From an uncultured Gemmatimonadota bacterium (GTDB lineage: Bacteria > Gemmatimonadota > Gemmatimonadetes > Gemmatimonadales > Gemmatimonadaceae), in contig CALMKE010000231.1 of the NCBI GenBank assembly GCA_937867645.1, positions 1 through 32,732 of the forward strand: DNA of 32,732 bases, written 5' to 3'. The translations under genes were made by a program, and so were the position numbers. This document shows, one piece after another, positions 1-8,762 of the stretch. Under the pieces are notes generated by a model. The model did no database searches and was not told the origin of the DNA. It saw only the letters and a list, made by a program, of their open reading frames with translations. Each line of letters opens with the position of its first letter. Position 1 is the first letter of the stretch.

Positions 1-675
1 GTGGCCGACGGCATGACCGGCCAGGAAGCGGTGAAGATCGCGCAGGGATTCGATGACCGGCTCGGCGTCACCGGCGTGATCCTGACGAAGATGGACGGCG
101 ACGCGCGCGGCGGCGCCGCCCTCTCGATCTACGGCGTCACGAAGAAGCCGATCAAGTACATCGGCGTGGGAGAGAAGCCGGACGCCCTGGAGGAGTTCCA
201 CCCCGAGCGGATGGCGGGGCGCATTCTCCAGATGGGCGACGTCGTCTCGCTGGTGGAGAAAGCCCAGGCCGCGTTCGACGAGAAAGAATCCAAGCGGATG
301 GAGAAGAAGATCCGCAAGGAAGGGATGGACCTCAACGATTTCCTGACGGCCATGCGCCAGATGGAGAAGCTCGGTCCGCTCGAGGGCGTGCTGAAGCTGC
401 TGCCGGGCGTGAACACCGCGGCGCTCAAGCAGGCCAAGGGGCTCGATCCCAAGCGCATGAAGCACGTCGAGGCGATCGTGCTGTCCATGACCGCCGAGGA
501 GCGGAAGGAACCGGGCATCCTGAACGGCTCGCGCCGGGCCCGGATCGCCCGGGGGTCGGGCCGTCCGATCAACGAGGTCAACCGGCTGCTGACGCAGTTC
601 CGGGAAATGCAGAAAATGATGAAAAAGGCGGCCTCCGGCGGCCGCCAGGGTATGATGCCGTTCGGAATGCGTTAA
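1..675 (+). CDS. ffh: Signal recognition particle protein Ffh, C-terminal part (5' truncated)
   Basis: GTPase of the signal recognition particle, which binds signal sequences and 4.5S RNA and delivers ribosomes to FtsY at the membrane. The window begins inside the gene, so the N domain and the first GTPase motifs are missing and the GTG at base 1 is not the real start. Visible are the late G-domain motif [10 protein letters not shown] (about residues 30-39), the [26 protein letters not shown] stretch that closes the NG domain, and then a methionine-rich M domain with the RNA-binding region [12 protein letters not shown] (about 176-187). It ends in a Met-rich tail, as usual. It is followed by rpsP, a common bacterial neighbourhood for this translation and secretion block. 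Confidence 0.97.
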   Translation: MADGMTGQEAVKIAQGFDDRLGVTGVILTKMDGDARGGAALSIYGVTKKPIKYIGVGEKPDALEEFHPERMAGRILQMGDVVSLVEKAQAAFDEKESKRMEKKIRKEGMDLNDFLTAMRQMEKLGPLEGVLKLLPGVNTAALKQAKGLDPKRMKHVEAIVLSMTAEERKEPGILNGSRRARIARGSGRPINEVNRLLTQFREMQKMMKKAASGGRQGMMPFGMR

Positions 676-772
676 CTTTACAGGCTACCCAACACCGGGT
701 GCGGCTCGGAGACGCCGGGCACGCGATGAGCCCGGAGCTCGACCCATCACCGCCGCAGGGAGTTTCAGGACA

Positions 773-1108
773 ATGGTTCGCATCAGACTTCGCAGGGTCG
801 GACGCAAGAAAGCGCCCGTGTATCGTCTCGTCGTCGCCGACTCGAAGAGTCCGCGGGACGGCAAGTTCATCGAGATCATCGGACAGTATGCTCCCCGGCA
901 GACTGAGGGCGGGCTGAAGATCGACGCCGATCGCGCCGGCTACTGGCTGGACAACGGCGCGCAGCCGAGCGACACCGCGCGGTCGCTGCTCCGCAGGGCG
1001 GGAATCCTCAAGGCGCGGCACGAAGTGCGGCTCGGCAGGACGCTGAGCGCGACGGCCGTTCCGATCTCGGGTGACGAGGAGAGCGCGGGCGAAGCCGCCG
1101 GCGCGTGA
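773..1108 (+). CDS. rpsP: 30S ribosomal protein S16
   Basis: Small-subunit protein that binds 16S rRNA early in 30S assembly. The N-terminus [20 protein letters not shown] and the following [14 protein letters not shown] and IGQYAP blocks are the family signature. The protein is 111 aa, slightly longer than the usual 80-90 aa because of an Ala/Glu-rich tail after residue 85. The ATG at 773 lies downstream of a purine-rich stretch (agggagtttcagga) that can serve as ribosome binding site. The 97-nt gap after ffh holds short GC-rich inverted repeats, for example ccgggc/cccgg near 716-740, but nothing assignable. It is first of the rpsP-rimM-trmD cluster. Confidence 0.97.
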   Translation: MVRIRLRRVGRKKAPVYRLVVADSKSPRDGKFIEIIGQYAPRQTEGGLKIDADRAGYWLDNGAQPSDTARSLLRRAGILKARHEVRLGRTLSATAVPISGDEESAGEAAGA

Positions 1109-1113
1109 GGTGA

Positions 1114-1641
1114 GTGCTGCTCGCGATCATCGGGCGGATTCGTAAGGCCCAGGGGATCAAGGGCGAGCTTCTCGTCGAACCGATTACCGACACGCCGGAC
1201 GCGCTCTTCGCGTCCGGCCGTCGTGTTTTTGTGGGTGACTCGTTCGGCAACGCGCCGGAGGAGCCCGCCGAGCTGACGATCTCGGAGATCAAGCCTTTCA
1301 AGGACGGCCTCCGGATCGTGAAGTTCGCCGAGATCGCCGACCGGAACGAGGCCGAGCTGTGGGCGCACCGGTATGTGTTCGCGCCCGGGACGGAGCTGAC
1401 GCCTCCCGCGGACGATGAAGTGTTCGTGCAGGAGCTTTTCGGCCTGGCCGCCGAGACGCCCGAGGGCGAAGTCCTCGGGCGCGTGTCCGACGTCGTGGAG
1501 GTCCCGCAGGGAATCCTGCTGGAGATCTCGCGCGAGAACCGAGCTCCGGTGCTCGTGCCGTACCGGCCGGAGATGGTGCGCGAGGTGCGCGTGGACGAAG
1601 GCAAGGTGATCGTCACTCCGCTCGAGGGGCTGTTCGACTGA
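1114..1641 (+). CDS. rimM: Ribosome maturation factor RimM
   Basis: Assists 16S rRNA processing and 30S head assembly and binds S19. The protein is 175 aa with an N-terminal RimM beta-barrel (IGRIRKAQGIKGELLVEPITD, about residues 6-26) and a C-terminal PRC-barrel-like part containing LFGLAAETPEGEVLGRVSDV and the terminal block VPYRPEMVREVRVDEGKVIVTPLEGLFD. The start is a GTG at 1114, five bases after the rpsP stop, with a short gaggtga upstream. Its TGA overlaps the ATG of trmD by one base, so translation of the two is probably coupled. Length and order are typical. Confidence 0.96.
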   Translation: MLLAIIGRIRKAQGIKGELLVEPITDTPDALFASGRRVFVGDSFGNAPEEPAELTISEIKPFKDGLRIVKFAEIADRNEAELWAHRYVFAPGTELTPPADDEVFVQELFGLAAETPEGEVLGRVSDVVEVPQGILLEISRENRAPVLVPYRPEMVREVRVDEGKVIVTPLEGLFD

Positions 1642-2291
1642 TGCTGCGCGTGAACGTCGTCACGATCTTTCCGGAGTTCTTCGCCGACCCGCTGGCGCTG
1701 AGCATTCCCGCGCGGGCGCAGCAGGCGGGGGCGGTGGAGTATCGCGTCGTGGACCTCCGCGACTTCACCCGCGACAGGCACCGCACCGTGGACGACGCGC
1801 CGTACGGCGGCGGGCCGGGGATGGTGATGAAGCCCGAGCCGTTCTTCGAGGCGGTGGAATCGCTTGGCGCTGCGGCTCCCATCGTGCTGCTGTCCGCGCG
1901 CGGCCGGCGGTTCACCCAGGCCGACGCCCAGCGGTTCAGCGAGGGAAGCGAGCTCACGCTCCTGTGCGGCCACTACAAGGACGTGGATCAGCGCGTCGCG
2001 GATTATCTGGCGACTGAAGAGCTGTCGGTCGGCGATTTCGTGCTGAGCGGGGGAGAGGCCGCGGCGCTGCTGGTGATCGACGCGACGGTTCGGCTGCTGC
2101 CGGGCGCGATGTCGGACCCGGACAGCGCGCGGGGAGATTCCTTCCACGACAAGCGGGGGATCAGCGCGCCGAGCTATACCCGGCCGCCGTCGTATCGCGG
2201 GCATGACGTGCCCGAGGTTCTGCTATCCGGGGATCATGCGAAGATCGCGAAGTGGAGGATGGAGCAGGAGCGGAAGACGGACGCCGGGTAG
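1641..2291 (+). CDS. trmD: tRNA (guanine-N1)-methyltransferase TrmD
   Basis: SPOUT-family enzyme that uses S-adenosylmethionine to make m1G37 in tRNAs reading CNN codons, preventing +1 frameshifting. Visible are the N-terminal NVVTIFPEFF, the substrate loop DDAPYGGGPGMVMKPEP (about 51-67), the cofactor knot LLCGHYKDVDQRV (about 108-120) and LSVGDFVLSGGEAAALLVIDA, then SYTRPPSYRGHDVPEVLLSGDHAKIAKWR. At 216 aa it is shorter than the usual 240-250 aa, lacking the extended C-terminal tail. In many bacteria rplS follows directly; here about 4.7 kb of unrelated genes, repeats and an IS element lie between (rplS at 6988). Confidence 0.96.
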   Translation: MLRVNVVTIFPEFFADPLALSIPARAQQAGAVEYRVVDLRDFTRDRHRTVDDAPYGGGPGMVMKPEPFFEAVESLGAAAPIVLLSARGRRFTQADAQRFSEGSELTLLCGHYKDVDQRVADYLATEELSVGDFVLSGGEAAALLVIDATVRLLPGAMSDPDSARGDSFHDKRGISAPSYTRPPSYRGHDVPEVLLSGDHAKIAKWRMEQERKTDAG

Positions 2292-2309
2292 TTGCTGCCA
2301 GAAAAAAAG

Positions 2310-2479
2310 GGTTCGGGTAGCAGGTCTTCGGTCGTAGGTTTCCGGTCAACGGATTGGTTGACGGTGAACGGTTTGCGGTAAGTGGTTGACGGTGCCCCCC
2401 AACCAACAACCGGCAACCCGTAACCGGCAGCCGATCAGTTAACCAGAAACCAAAGAACTAGAACCTGCTACCCGAACCT
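2310..2479. repeat. Long heptamer-phased quasi-palindrome A
   Basis: Convergent gap between trmD and the M20 peptidase. The outer arms ggttcgggtagcaggt (from 2310) and acctgctacccgaacc (ending 2478) are exact inverted repeats, and the whole 170 bp can fold as one imperfect hairpin with its apex near 2396. In the left arm GGT recurs at 2316, 2323, 2330, 2337, 2344, then 2356, 2363, 2370, 2377, 2384 and 2391, an almost strict 7-bp period. In the right arm ACC recurs at 2402, 2409, 2416, 2423, 2442, 2449, 2463 and 2470. The other four bases of each heptamer vary. It could act as a bidirectional terminator, but there is no T-run. No coding capacity is seen. Confidence 0.85.
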
Positions 2480-2483
2480 GTTG

Positions 2484-3836
2484 TTATCTGGGTGTGAGCA
2501 TTCGTCGCGTCTTCGCCGGATCCCGCGCCAATCTGTACATCAGCACCGCGGCCCGGGCGGTCTGCTTGGGCAACGACGTCAAATCCACCGACTCGCTCGG
2601 CGAATGCGCTCCGCGGCCGAACACCCCCAGCCCGTCCAGCCCGGGAAGGATCGGCGCGACGAACGAGATGTCCCCGGCCCCGCGCCGCGCGGGGTCATTG
2701 CCAGCGACCGGCGCGTAGCCGAGAGCGCGGCTCGCGGAGTCGTAAACGGCGAGCAGCGCGTAATTCGCCGGCGTCGGCGCCATCGCGGGATAGTACGACT
2801 CCCCGAACTGAATCGTGGCCGACGTTCCGCGCAGGCTCCTGGACACGATGCCGCGCATGACAGCGCGCGCGGAATCCATCTGCCCTGCCGTGATGAACCG
2901 CAGGTCGCCATGCACGACCGCCGTAGGCGGAACGATGTTGGTTTTTCCGGAGGCGGTACCGGTCATCATGGTCGTGTCGTAGCTGACTTTCTCCCCGCTC
3001 AGCATGACTCCGGGGCTGAACGTGAGGTACGGCTGCCCTTCGAGCGCCGCGCGAAAATCGTTCAAAATCCGCGCGGCTTCGTAGATCGCGCCGTAGCCGG
3101 CCCGCTCGCCGAACATTCCGGAGCTGTGGTACTGGCGCGCGGTAACCGTCAGCACCCAGTCGCTCGACCCGCGGCGCGCGACGACCGCGGTCGAATCGTC
3201 CCCGCCCTCGAACGAGAGCACTATGTCGCTGCGGCGCGCCGCGCGGACCATGTCGTCGCGCGAGATGCTCGCCGGCTCGCCCATACTCTCCTCGTCGCCG
3301 GTCAGCACGACTATGACGTCCATGTCGTCCAGCGCTCCTACGCTCGCCAGCGCCTTGAGCGTCTGCACCAGGACGACGTCTCCGCCTTTCATGTCGCTCG
3401 AGCCGGCCCCGCTCGCGGTGCTGTCGCTTCGGACGAACTGCTGCCCCTCGCCCTCGAACACGGTGTCCAGGTGGCCTATCAACAGCAGGCGGATCGGAGC
3501 AGCGCGGCCGCGCCGGCGCCGCCCGGCCCGCTCGGCGACGAGGTGGCCGGCGCGGTTCACGGACGCCTGCGACAGCCAGCTCGTTCTGAAGCCCAGCGCC
3601 CGGAGCTCGGCGGCGAACAGCATGCCGACCGCTTCCACTCCCGTCTCGTTCATCGTGCCGCTGTTGATGTTCACGGCGCGCTCGAGCAGGGAAATGGCGG
3701 CCTGTGCGTCGGCCGCGGCGGCGTCGCGGATGCGCTGTTCGGTCCGCGCCAGCGTCTGGGCCGGTGCCGGCGCCGGACGGGCAACAAGGAGGGCGGCGGC
3801 TGCGCCGAGCACGAAGTACCGGATAGAATTGGGCAT
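2484..3836 (-). CDS. Secreted M20-family zinc metallopeptidase (glutamate carboxypeptidase-like)
   Basis: Predicted exported di-zinc exopeptidase of the M20 (ArgE/DapE/CPG2) superfamily, 450 aa. MPNSIRYFVLGAAAALLVAR followed by PAPAPAQ is a signal peptide, which fixes the start at 3836; the longer upstream reading frame is only the shadow of hslR. Metal and catalytic motifs are present: GHLDTVF (H122, D124), SSDMKGGD (D148), DEESMGE (E182/E183), and a late GRGAHSPSES histidine. The insert with QYHSSGMFGERAGYGAIYEAARIL is the dimerisation lid region. The substrate cannot be told; glutamyl peptides or folate-like compounds are typical of close relatives. The start codon overlaps that of the divergent hslR by two bases. 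Confidence 0.9.
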   Translation of the reverse strand: MPNSIRYFVLGAAAALLVARPAPAPAQTLARTEQRIRDAAAADAQAAISLLERAVNINSGTMNETGVEAVGMLFAAELRALGFRTSWLSQASVNRAGHLVAERAGRRRRGRAAPIRLLLIGHLDTVFEGEGQQFVRSDSTASGAGSSDMKGGDVVLVQTLKALASVGALDDMDVIVVLTGDEESMGEPASISRDDMVRAARRSDIVLSFEGGDDSTAVVARRGSSDWVLTVTARQYHSSGMFGERAGYGAIYEAARILNDFRAALEGQPYLTFSPGVMLSGEKVSYDTTMMTGTASGKTNIVPPTAVVHGDLRFITAGQMDSARAVMRGIVSRSLRGTSATIQFGESYYPAMAPTPANYALLAVYDSASRALGYAPVAGNDPARRGAGDISFVAPILPGLDGLGVFGRGAHSPSESVDLTSLPKQTARAAVLMYRLARDPAKTRRMLTPR

Positions 3837-4221
3837 GGAGAAAGCTACGCCGGCTTCCGTGCGTTTGGACAAGTGGCTGTGGGCCGCGCGGTTCTTCAAG
3901 ACGCGCTCGCTGGCGGCGCAGGCCATCGAGGCCGGCAAGGTCAAGGTGAACGGCGAGCGAGTGAAGAAGGCGCGGACGGTCGGCGTCGGTGAAGGGCTTT
4001 CGATTCGAAACGGTCCGTACGAGCGGGTGGTCGTCGTGCGGGCGCTCTCGGAGAGCCGCGGAGCGGCCACCGTCGCCGCCAATTTGTACGAGGAGACCGA
4101 AGCCAGCCGCGAGGCCCGCGAGCGAATCGCGGCGATGAACAAGGCAATGGGCGAAGCCGTGATCAAAGGCAGGCCGACCAAGCAGCAGCGCCGCCAGATC
4201 GACAGGTTTCGCGGCCGTTAA
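3835..4221 (+). CDS. hslR: S4-domain RNA-binding protein, Hsp15/HslR family
   Basis: Small RNA-binding protein of the Hsp15 family, which in E. coli binds 50S subunits carrying stalled peptidyl-tRNA and recycles them. The 128-aa product opens with the S4 fold VRLDKWLWAARFFKTRSLAA, continues AIEAGKVKVNGERVKKARTVGVGEGLSI, and ends in a basic tail GRPTKQQRRQIDRFRGR, as in the family. The ATG at 3835 shares bases with the divergent peptidase ATG (CATG at 3834-3837). No Shine-Dalgarno is obvious for it, and a GTG at 3859 directly before the S4 domain is an alternative start. The gene is followed 39 bp later by the cytochrome c fusion gene. Confidence 0.9.
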   Translation: MEKATPASVRLDKWLWAARFFKTRSLAAQAIEAGKVKVNGERVKKARTVGVGEGLSIRNGPYERVVVVRALSESRGAATVAANLYEETEASREARERIAAMNKAMGEAVIKGRPTKQQRRQIDRFRGR

Positions 4222-4260
4222 GGGTCAGGATTCCCGGACCGGGACTAAACTGGAGCCACC

Positions 4261-5499
4261 ATGCAGAAGATCTCAGCGCTCGTTTCCGTGACGTTGTCGC
4301 TTACGCTGGCCACGACCGGCGCCGCGCAGGGACAGGGACAGCAGCGGCAAGTTCAACTTCCCGACGGGGAAGGCAGAGAGGTCGTCCAGGTGCTTTGCAC
4401 GCAGTGCCACACCCTGAACAACATCGTCAACTCCCACGGTTACACGCAGGCCGGATGGAAGTCGCTCATCAGCTCGATGGTGCGCATGCGGCCGGAGCGC
4501 GAAGCGCTGGTCACGGCCTACCTCGCCAGGCATTTCCCGGTGAAGCCCGCGCCGGAGGCCGTCGTCATCCCGGGACCCGCTACGGTCAACATCCGGGAGT
4601 GGATGGTCCCCACGCTCGGCTCGCGCCCCCACGATCCCGCCATCGCGCCTGACGGCTCGATATGGTGGACCGGACAATTCTCGAACACCCTCGGCCGGCT
4701 CGATCCCAGGACGGGCGCGATGCGCGAGTACATGCTCAAGTCGCCGAACTCCGGGCCGCACGGCCTCGTGGCTGACAGAGCGGGCAACATCTGGTACACC
4801 GGGCAGTCGGGGCAGCACGTCGGCAAGCTCGACCCGCTGAGCGGAGCGGTGACCGAGTACCCCATGCCGGACAGCGCCGCGCGCGGCCCGCACACGCCGA
4901 TCTTCGATCAGCGGGGCAATCTCTGGTTCACGCTGCAATCGGGAATGGTGGGGCGGATCCTGCCGGCGACCGGCGAAGTGAAGGTTGTCCGGACGCCGAC
5001 CGCGAGAACGTATCCGTACGGGATCGTCGTCAACTCGACGGGCGTTCCATGGTACGTGGACTTCCGCGGCAACCGCGTGGGAAGCGTGGAACCCACAACG
5101 ATGCAGATTCGCGAATACACGTTGCCGGACACAGGCGCGCGCCCGCGGCGGATCGCGGTCACGCCGGACGACAAGGTGTGGTACACGGACCACGAGCGCG
5201 GCTATCTCGGCGTGTTCGATCCCGCGACCGGCAGAGCGCGCGAGTGGGCGTCACCGGGCGGACGGCAGTCACGGCCGTACGCGATCGCCAACACAGGCTC
5301 GATCATCTGGTACAGCGAGTCGGGAGTGAGGCCGAACACGCTGGTCCGGTTCGATCCGGCGACGGAGAGGTTCCAGACCTGGACGATTCCGTCCGGCGGT
5401 GGCGTGGTGCGGCACATGATGGCTACGCCCGACGGCAACCTGGTGCTGGCGTTGAGCGGCGTAAACCGCGTCGCGCTCGTGGAGGTCGGGAAAGACTGA
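4261..5499 (+). CDS. Secreted cytochrome c / virginiamycin B lyase-like beta-propeller fusion
   Basis: 412-aa exported protein. A signal peptide (residues 1-23, ending GAAQGQ) is followed by a short cytochrome c-like domain with one haem motif CTQCH (C46, C49, H50) and a Met-rich SMVRMRP segment about 30 residues later that could hold the sixth ligand. From about residue 105 it is a Vgb-like propeller built of repeated blades (IWWTGQFSNTLGRLDP, IWYTGQSGQHVGKLDP, LWFTLQSGMVGRI, VWYTDHERGYLGVFDP, IIWYSESGVRPNTLVRFDP). True Vgb linearises streptogramin B antibiotics. The haem domain argues against simple antibiotic resistance and for a periplasmic redox or sensing role, which I cannot define. 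SD ctggag lies seven bases before the ATG. Confidence 0.85.
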   Translation: MQKISALVSVTLSLTLATTGAAQGQGQQRQVQLPDGEGREVVQVLCTQCHTLNNIVNSHGYTQAGWKSLISSMVRMRPEREALVTAYLARHFPVKPAPEAVVIPGPATVNIREWMVPTLGSRPHDPAIAPDGSIWWTGQFSNTLGRLDPRTGAMREYMLKSPNSGPHGLVADRAGNIWYTGQSGQHVGKLDPLSGAVTEYPMPDSAARGPHTPIFDQRGNLWFTLQSGMVGRILPATGEVKVVRTPTARTYPYGIVVNSTGVPWYVDFRGNRVGSVEPTTMQIREYTLPDTGARPRRIAVTPDDKVWYTDHERGYLGVFDPATGRAREWASPGGRQSRPYAIANTGSIIWYSESGVRPNTLVRFDPATERFQTWTIPSGGGVVRHMMATPDGNLVLALSGVNRVALVEVGKD

Positions 5500-5504
5500 C
5501 TGAC

Positions 5505-5535
5505 GACTGAGGATTGAGGACCCATGCGGCCTCAG
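5505..5535. repeat. Left arm of quasi-palindrome B, cut by the IS110 insertion
   Basis: Directly after the propeller-gene stop. The heptamer GACTGAG and variants repeat here, ending in gaggacccatgcggcctcag. The last part is the exact inverted complement of ctgaggccgcatgggtcct at 6854-6872. The partner arm carries one extra 7-bp unit (GACTAAG-type) relative to this arm, so the arms differ by a whole heptamer. The palindrome resumes at 6734 after the mobile element. Confidence 0.85.
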
Positions 5536-5548
5536 CAGTTGTCTTGAA

Positions 5549-6890
<1,342 letters not shown>

Positions 6891-6915
6891 CCCACCGACT
6901 GGCCTTGGGGCGGCT

Positions 6916-6959
6916 GCCCGGTTAATTTGTCAAGTCTCTCCCAGACATCCTAACCGGGC
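6916..6959 (+). promoter_or_regulatory. Leader hairpin upstream of rplS
   Basis: GCCCGGTTA at 6916-6924 and TAACCGGGC at 6951-6959 form a perfect 9-bp stem with a 26-nt loop, ending 28 nt before the rplS start. There is no T-run, so it is not a simple terminator. L19 leader elements are known in other bacteria, but this one shows no similarity I can confirm. It may be a 5' UTR structure controlling rplS or simply the last structured piece of the intergenic region. Confidence 0.45.
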
Positions 6960-6987
6960 GCTTCAACCCAGCGCCGGAGCTTCGCTT

Positions 6988-7359
6988 ATGCACGCATTCA
7001 TCGAGACCCAAAAAGAGTGGCTGCGGGACGACATCCCGCCTTTCCGCGCCGGTGACACGGTCCGCGTCAACGTCCGCGTCAAGGAAGGAGACAAGGAGCG
7101 TCTCCAGGCATTCGAGGGCGTGTGCATCGCGCGCCGCGGCGCGGGTGTGAGCCAGACTTTCACCGTCCGCAAGATCTCCAGCGGCATCGGCGTCGAGCGC
7201 ATCTTCCCCGTGCACTCCCCGATGATCGGGAGCCTGCAGGTGGTTCGCCGGGGCCGAGTGCGCAGAGCCAAGCTGTACTACCTCCGCCAGCTCACCGGCA
7301 AGGCGACGCGGATCAAGGAGCGGAAGGCGAAGGTCACCGTCCCGGTTACCGGCGAGTAA
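6988..7359 (+). CDS. rplS: 50S ribosomal protein L19
   Basis: Large-subunit protein located at the 30S-50S interface. 123 aa with the family blocks [26 protein letters not shown] (about 19-44), [28 protein letters not shown] (about 50-77) and [25 protein letters not shown]. Length is typical. It is separated from its usual partners rpsP-rimM-trmD by several kilobases and followed by rnhB, another conserved neighbour. The cattcatc region upstream shows only a weak ribosome binding site (ccggagcttcgctt). Confidence 0.97.
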   Translation: MHAFIETQKEWLRDDIPPFRAGDTVRVNVRVKEGDKERLQAFEGVCIARRGAGVSQTFTVRKISSGIGVERIFPVHSPMIGSLQVVRRGRVRRAKLYYLRQLTGKATRIKERKAKVTVPVTGE

Positions 7360-7400
7360 GTGCCGCGCCCCGAGCCCGGTAACGGGTCGCGGGGTTGGGT

Positions 7401-8138
7401 GTGACCGGCGCGCGCCGGCCGCACCAGCGAAAACGCTGGAGCACGATCGAGCGCGACCTCCGCGCCTCGATGGGACCGATGCTCGCCGGAGTGGACGAAG
7501 TCGGACGCGGCCCGCTCGCCGGCCCCGTGGTGGCGTGCGCGGTGATCATGCCGCCCAACGAGCGCGCGATCCCCGGCGTGGACGATTCCAAGAAGCTTCC
7601 TGCCGCCACCCGTCTCAGGCTCGCGGTCAGGATCCGTGAGCGGGCGGTGTGCGTCGCCCTGGGCGCCGCCTCGGTGCGTGAGATCGATCGCATCAACATC
7701 TACCAGGCGAGCGTGCTCGCGATGCGCCGCGCGCTTGCCCGGCTCCCCCTCACGCCCGATCACGTGGTCGTGGACGGGAATCGCATTCGCACTCTGCCGG
7801 TGCCGCATACCGCGGTGATTCATGGCGATTCGCGGTGCTACAGCATCGCCTGCGCGTCCATCCTCGCGAAGGTCACGCGCGATCGGCTGATGGCCGCGCT
7901 CGATCGCAGGCACCCCGGCTATTGCTGGGATACCAACGCGGGATACACCACGCGCGAGCACGTGGCGGGCCTCGCTTCGCAGGGGATAACCGCCCATCAC
8001 AGGCGGAGTTTCTGGCGCATCGGCCAGCTTACGTTCGATTTCGATGCGATCGTGACGCAAAGCGACGAGGGGATTGAACATCTGGCGAATCTCATCGCTG
8101 CGCGCGCGGAGAACGACCCGCAGCAGCTTCTGGCATAG
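7401..8138 (+). CDS. rnhB: Ribonuclease HII
   Basis: Cleaves the RNA strand of RNA-DNA hybrids and nicks at single ribonucleotides misincorporated in DNA. The motif AGVDEVGRGPLAGPVVACAV carries the first catalytic Asp-Glu pair, VDDSKKL follows, VVVDGN holds the third acidic residue, and the block HGDSRCYSIACASILAKVTRD the fourth. The C-terminal HRRSF motif is also present. The start is uncertain: GTG at 7401 and TTG at 7395 are in frame, both with only a weak G-rich upstream sequence; GTG is the commoner choice. About 245 aa, slightly long owing to an N-terminal basic extension (RRPHQRKRW). Confidence 0.94.
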   Translation: MTGARRPHQRKRWSTIERDLRASMGPMLAGVDEVGRGPLAGPVVACAVIMPPNERAIPGVDDSKKLPAATRLRLAVRIRERAVCVALGAASVREIDRINIYQASVLAMRRALARLPLTPDHVVVDGNRIRTLPVPHTAVIHGDSRCYSIACASILAKVTRDRLMAALDRRHPGYCWDTNAGYTTREHVAGLASQGITAHHRRSFWRIGQLTFDFDAIVTQSDEGIEHLANLIAARAENDPQQLLA

Positions 8139-8176
8139 CAGTCGCAATCAGCCCAGTGCCAAGTCGGGCCCGCGTT

Positions 8177-8218
8177 CAGTTACCAGTCACCAGTCACTAG
8201 TCACCAGTCACCAGTCAC
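8177..8218 (+). repeat. Six tandem 7-bp repeats abutting the purE start codon
   Basis: Six contiguous heptamers: CAGTTAC, then CAGTCAC twice, TAGTCAC, then CAGTCAC twice (8177-8218). The GTG start of purE is at 8220, so the array occupies the space where a Shine-Dalgarno would be and none is visible. The unit length equals the period of the intergenic palindromes in this window. Slippage by 7 bp here would change the 5' UTR and not the reading frame. Confidence 0.9.
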
Positions 8219-8219
8219 C

Positions 8220-8762
8220 GTGTCCACTCCCCTCGTCGGTATCATCATGGGCTCCCGCTCGGACTGGGAGACGATGTCGCACGCGGCCGACACGCTGGCG
8301 CAGCTCGGAGTGCCGCACGAGACCAGGGTCGTGTCGGCGCACCGCACTCCCGATCTGCTGTTCGAGTACGCGTCGTCGGCGGAAGGGCGGGGAATCGAGG
8401 TGATCATCGCGGGGGCCGGGGGCGCCGCGCACCTGCCGGGAATGACGGCGGCCAAAACGACGTTGCCGGTGCTTGGCGTCCCGGTCGAGTCGAAAACGCT
8501 CAAGGGGCTCGACTCTCTGCTGTCTATCGCCCAAATGCCGGCTGGAATTCCAGTGGGCACGCTTGCGATCGGAAAGGCCGGCGCGATCAACGCGGCGCTG
8601 CTCGCCGCCCAGATCGTGGCGCGCAAGCACGACCGCTACCGGGCCGCCCTGCGCTCGCATCGCGACGGGATGCGTGACGCGGTGCTGGGCCATCCCGATC
8701 CCGCGGTCCCAGGTGCCCCGGCTTCCGCCTCGGCCAAGCCGAAGAGGAAGCGCGCGAAGTGA
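8220..8762 (+). CDS. purE: N5-carboxyaminoimidazole ribonucleotide mutase, class I PurE
   Basis: Converts N5-CAIR to CAIR in de novo purine synthesis, working after PurK. The signature [13 protein letters not shown] (about 8-20), the catalytic His region VVSAHRTPD (H41) and [14 protein letters not shown] (about 62-75) identify it. Its length of 180 aa includes an unusual Ala/Pro/Lys tail ([15 protein letters not shown]). Start is GTG at 8220, directly after the heptamer array; the next ATG would remove the conserved N-terminal strand. The 3' end overlaps purK by 4 bases (GTGA), implying coupled translation. Confidence 0.96.
   Translation: MSTPLVGIIMGSRSDWETMSHAADTLAQLGVPHETRVVSAHRTPDLLFEYASSAEGRGIEVIIAGAGGAAHLPGMTAAKTTLPVLGVPVESKTLKGLDSLLSIAQMPAGIPVGTLAIGKAGAINAALLAAQIVARKHDRYRAALRSHRDGMRDAVLGHPDPAVPGAPASASAKPKRKRAK

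Noticed and set aside
2481-3992. Long open frame (503 codons) on the plus strand opposite the M20 peptidase
   Set aside because: It has no recognisable domains, is Arg/His/Gly-rich, and is the complement of a gene with a signal peptide and all catalytic motifs. High GC keeps the antisense frame open.
8177-8218. Short CRISPR-like array
   Set aside because: Units are contiguous 7-mers without spacers, and no cas genes are present.
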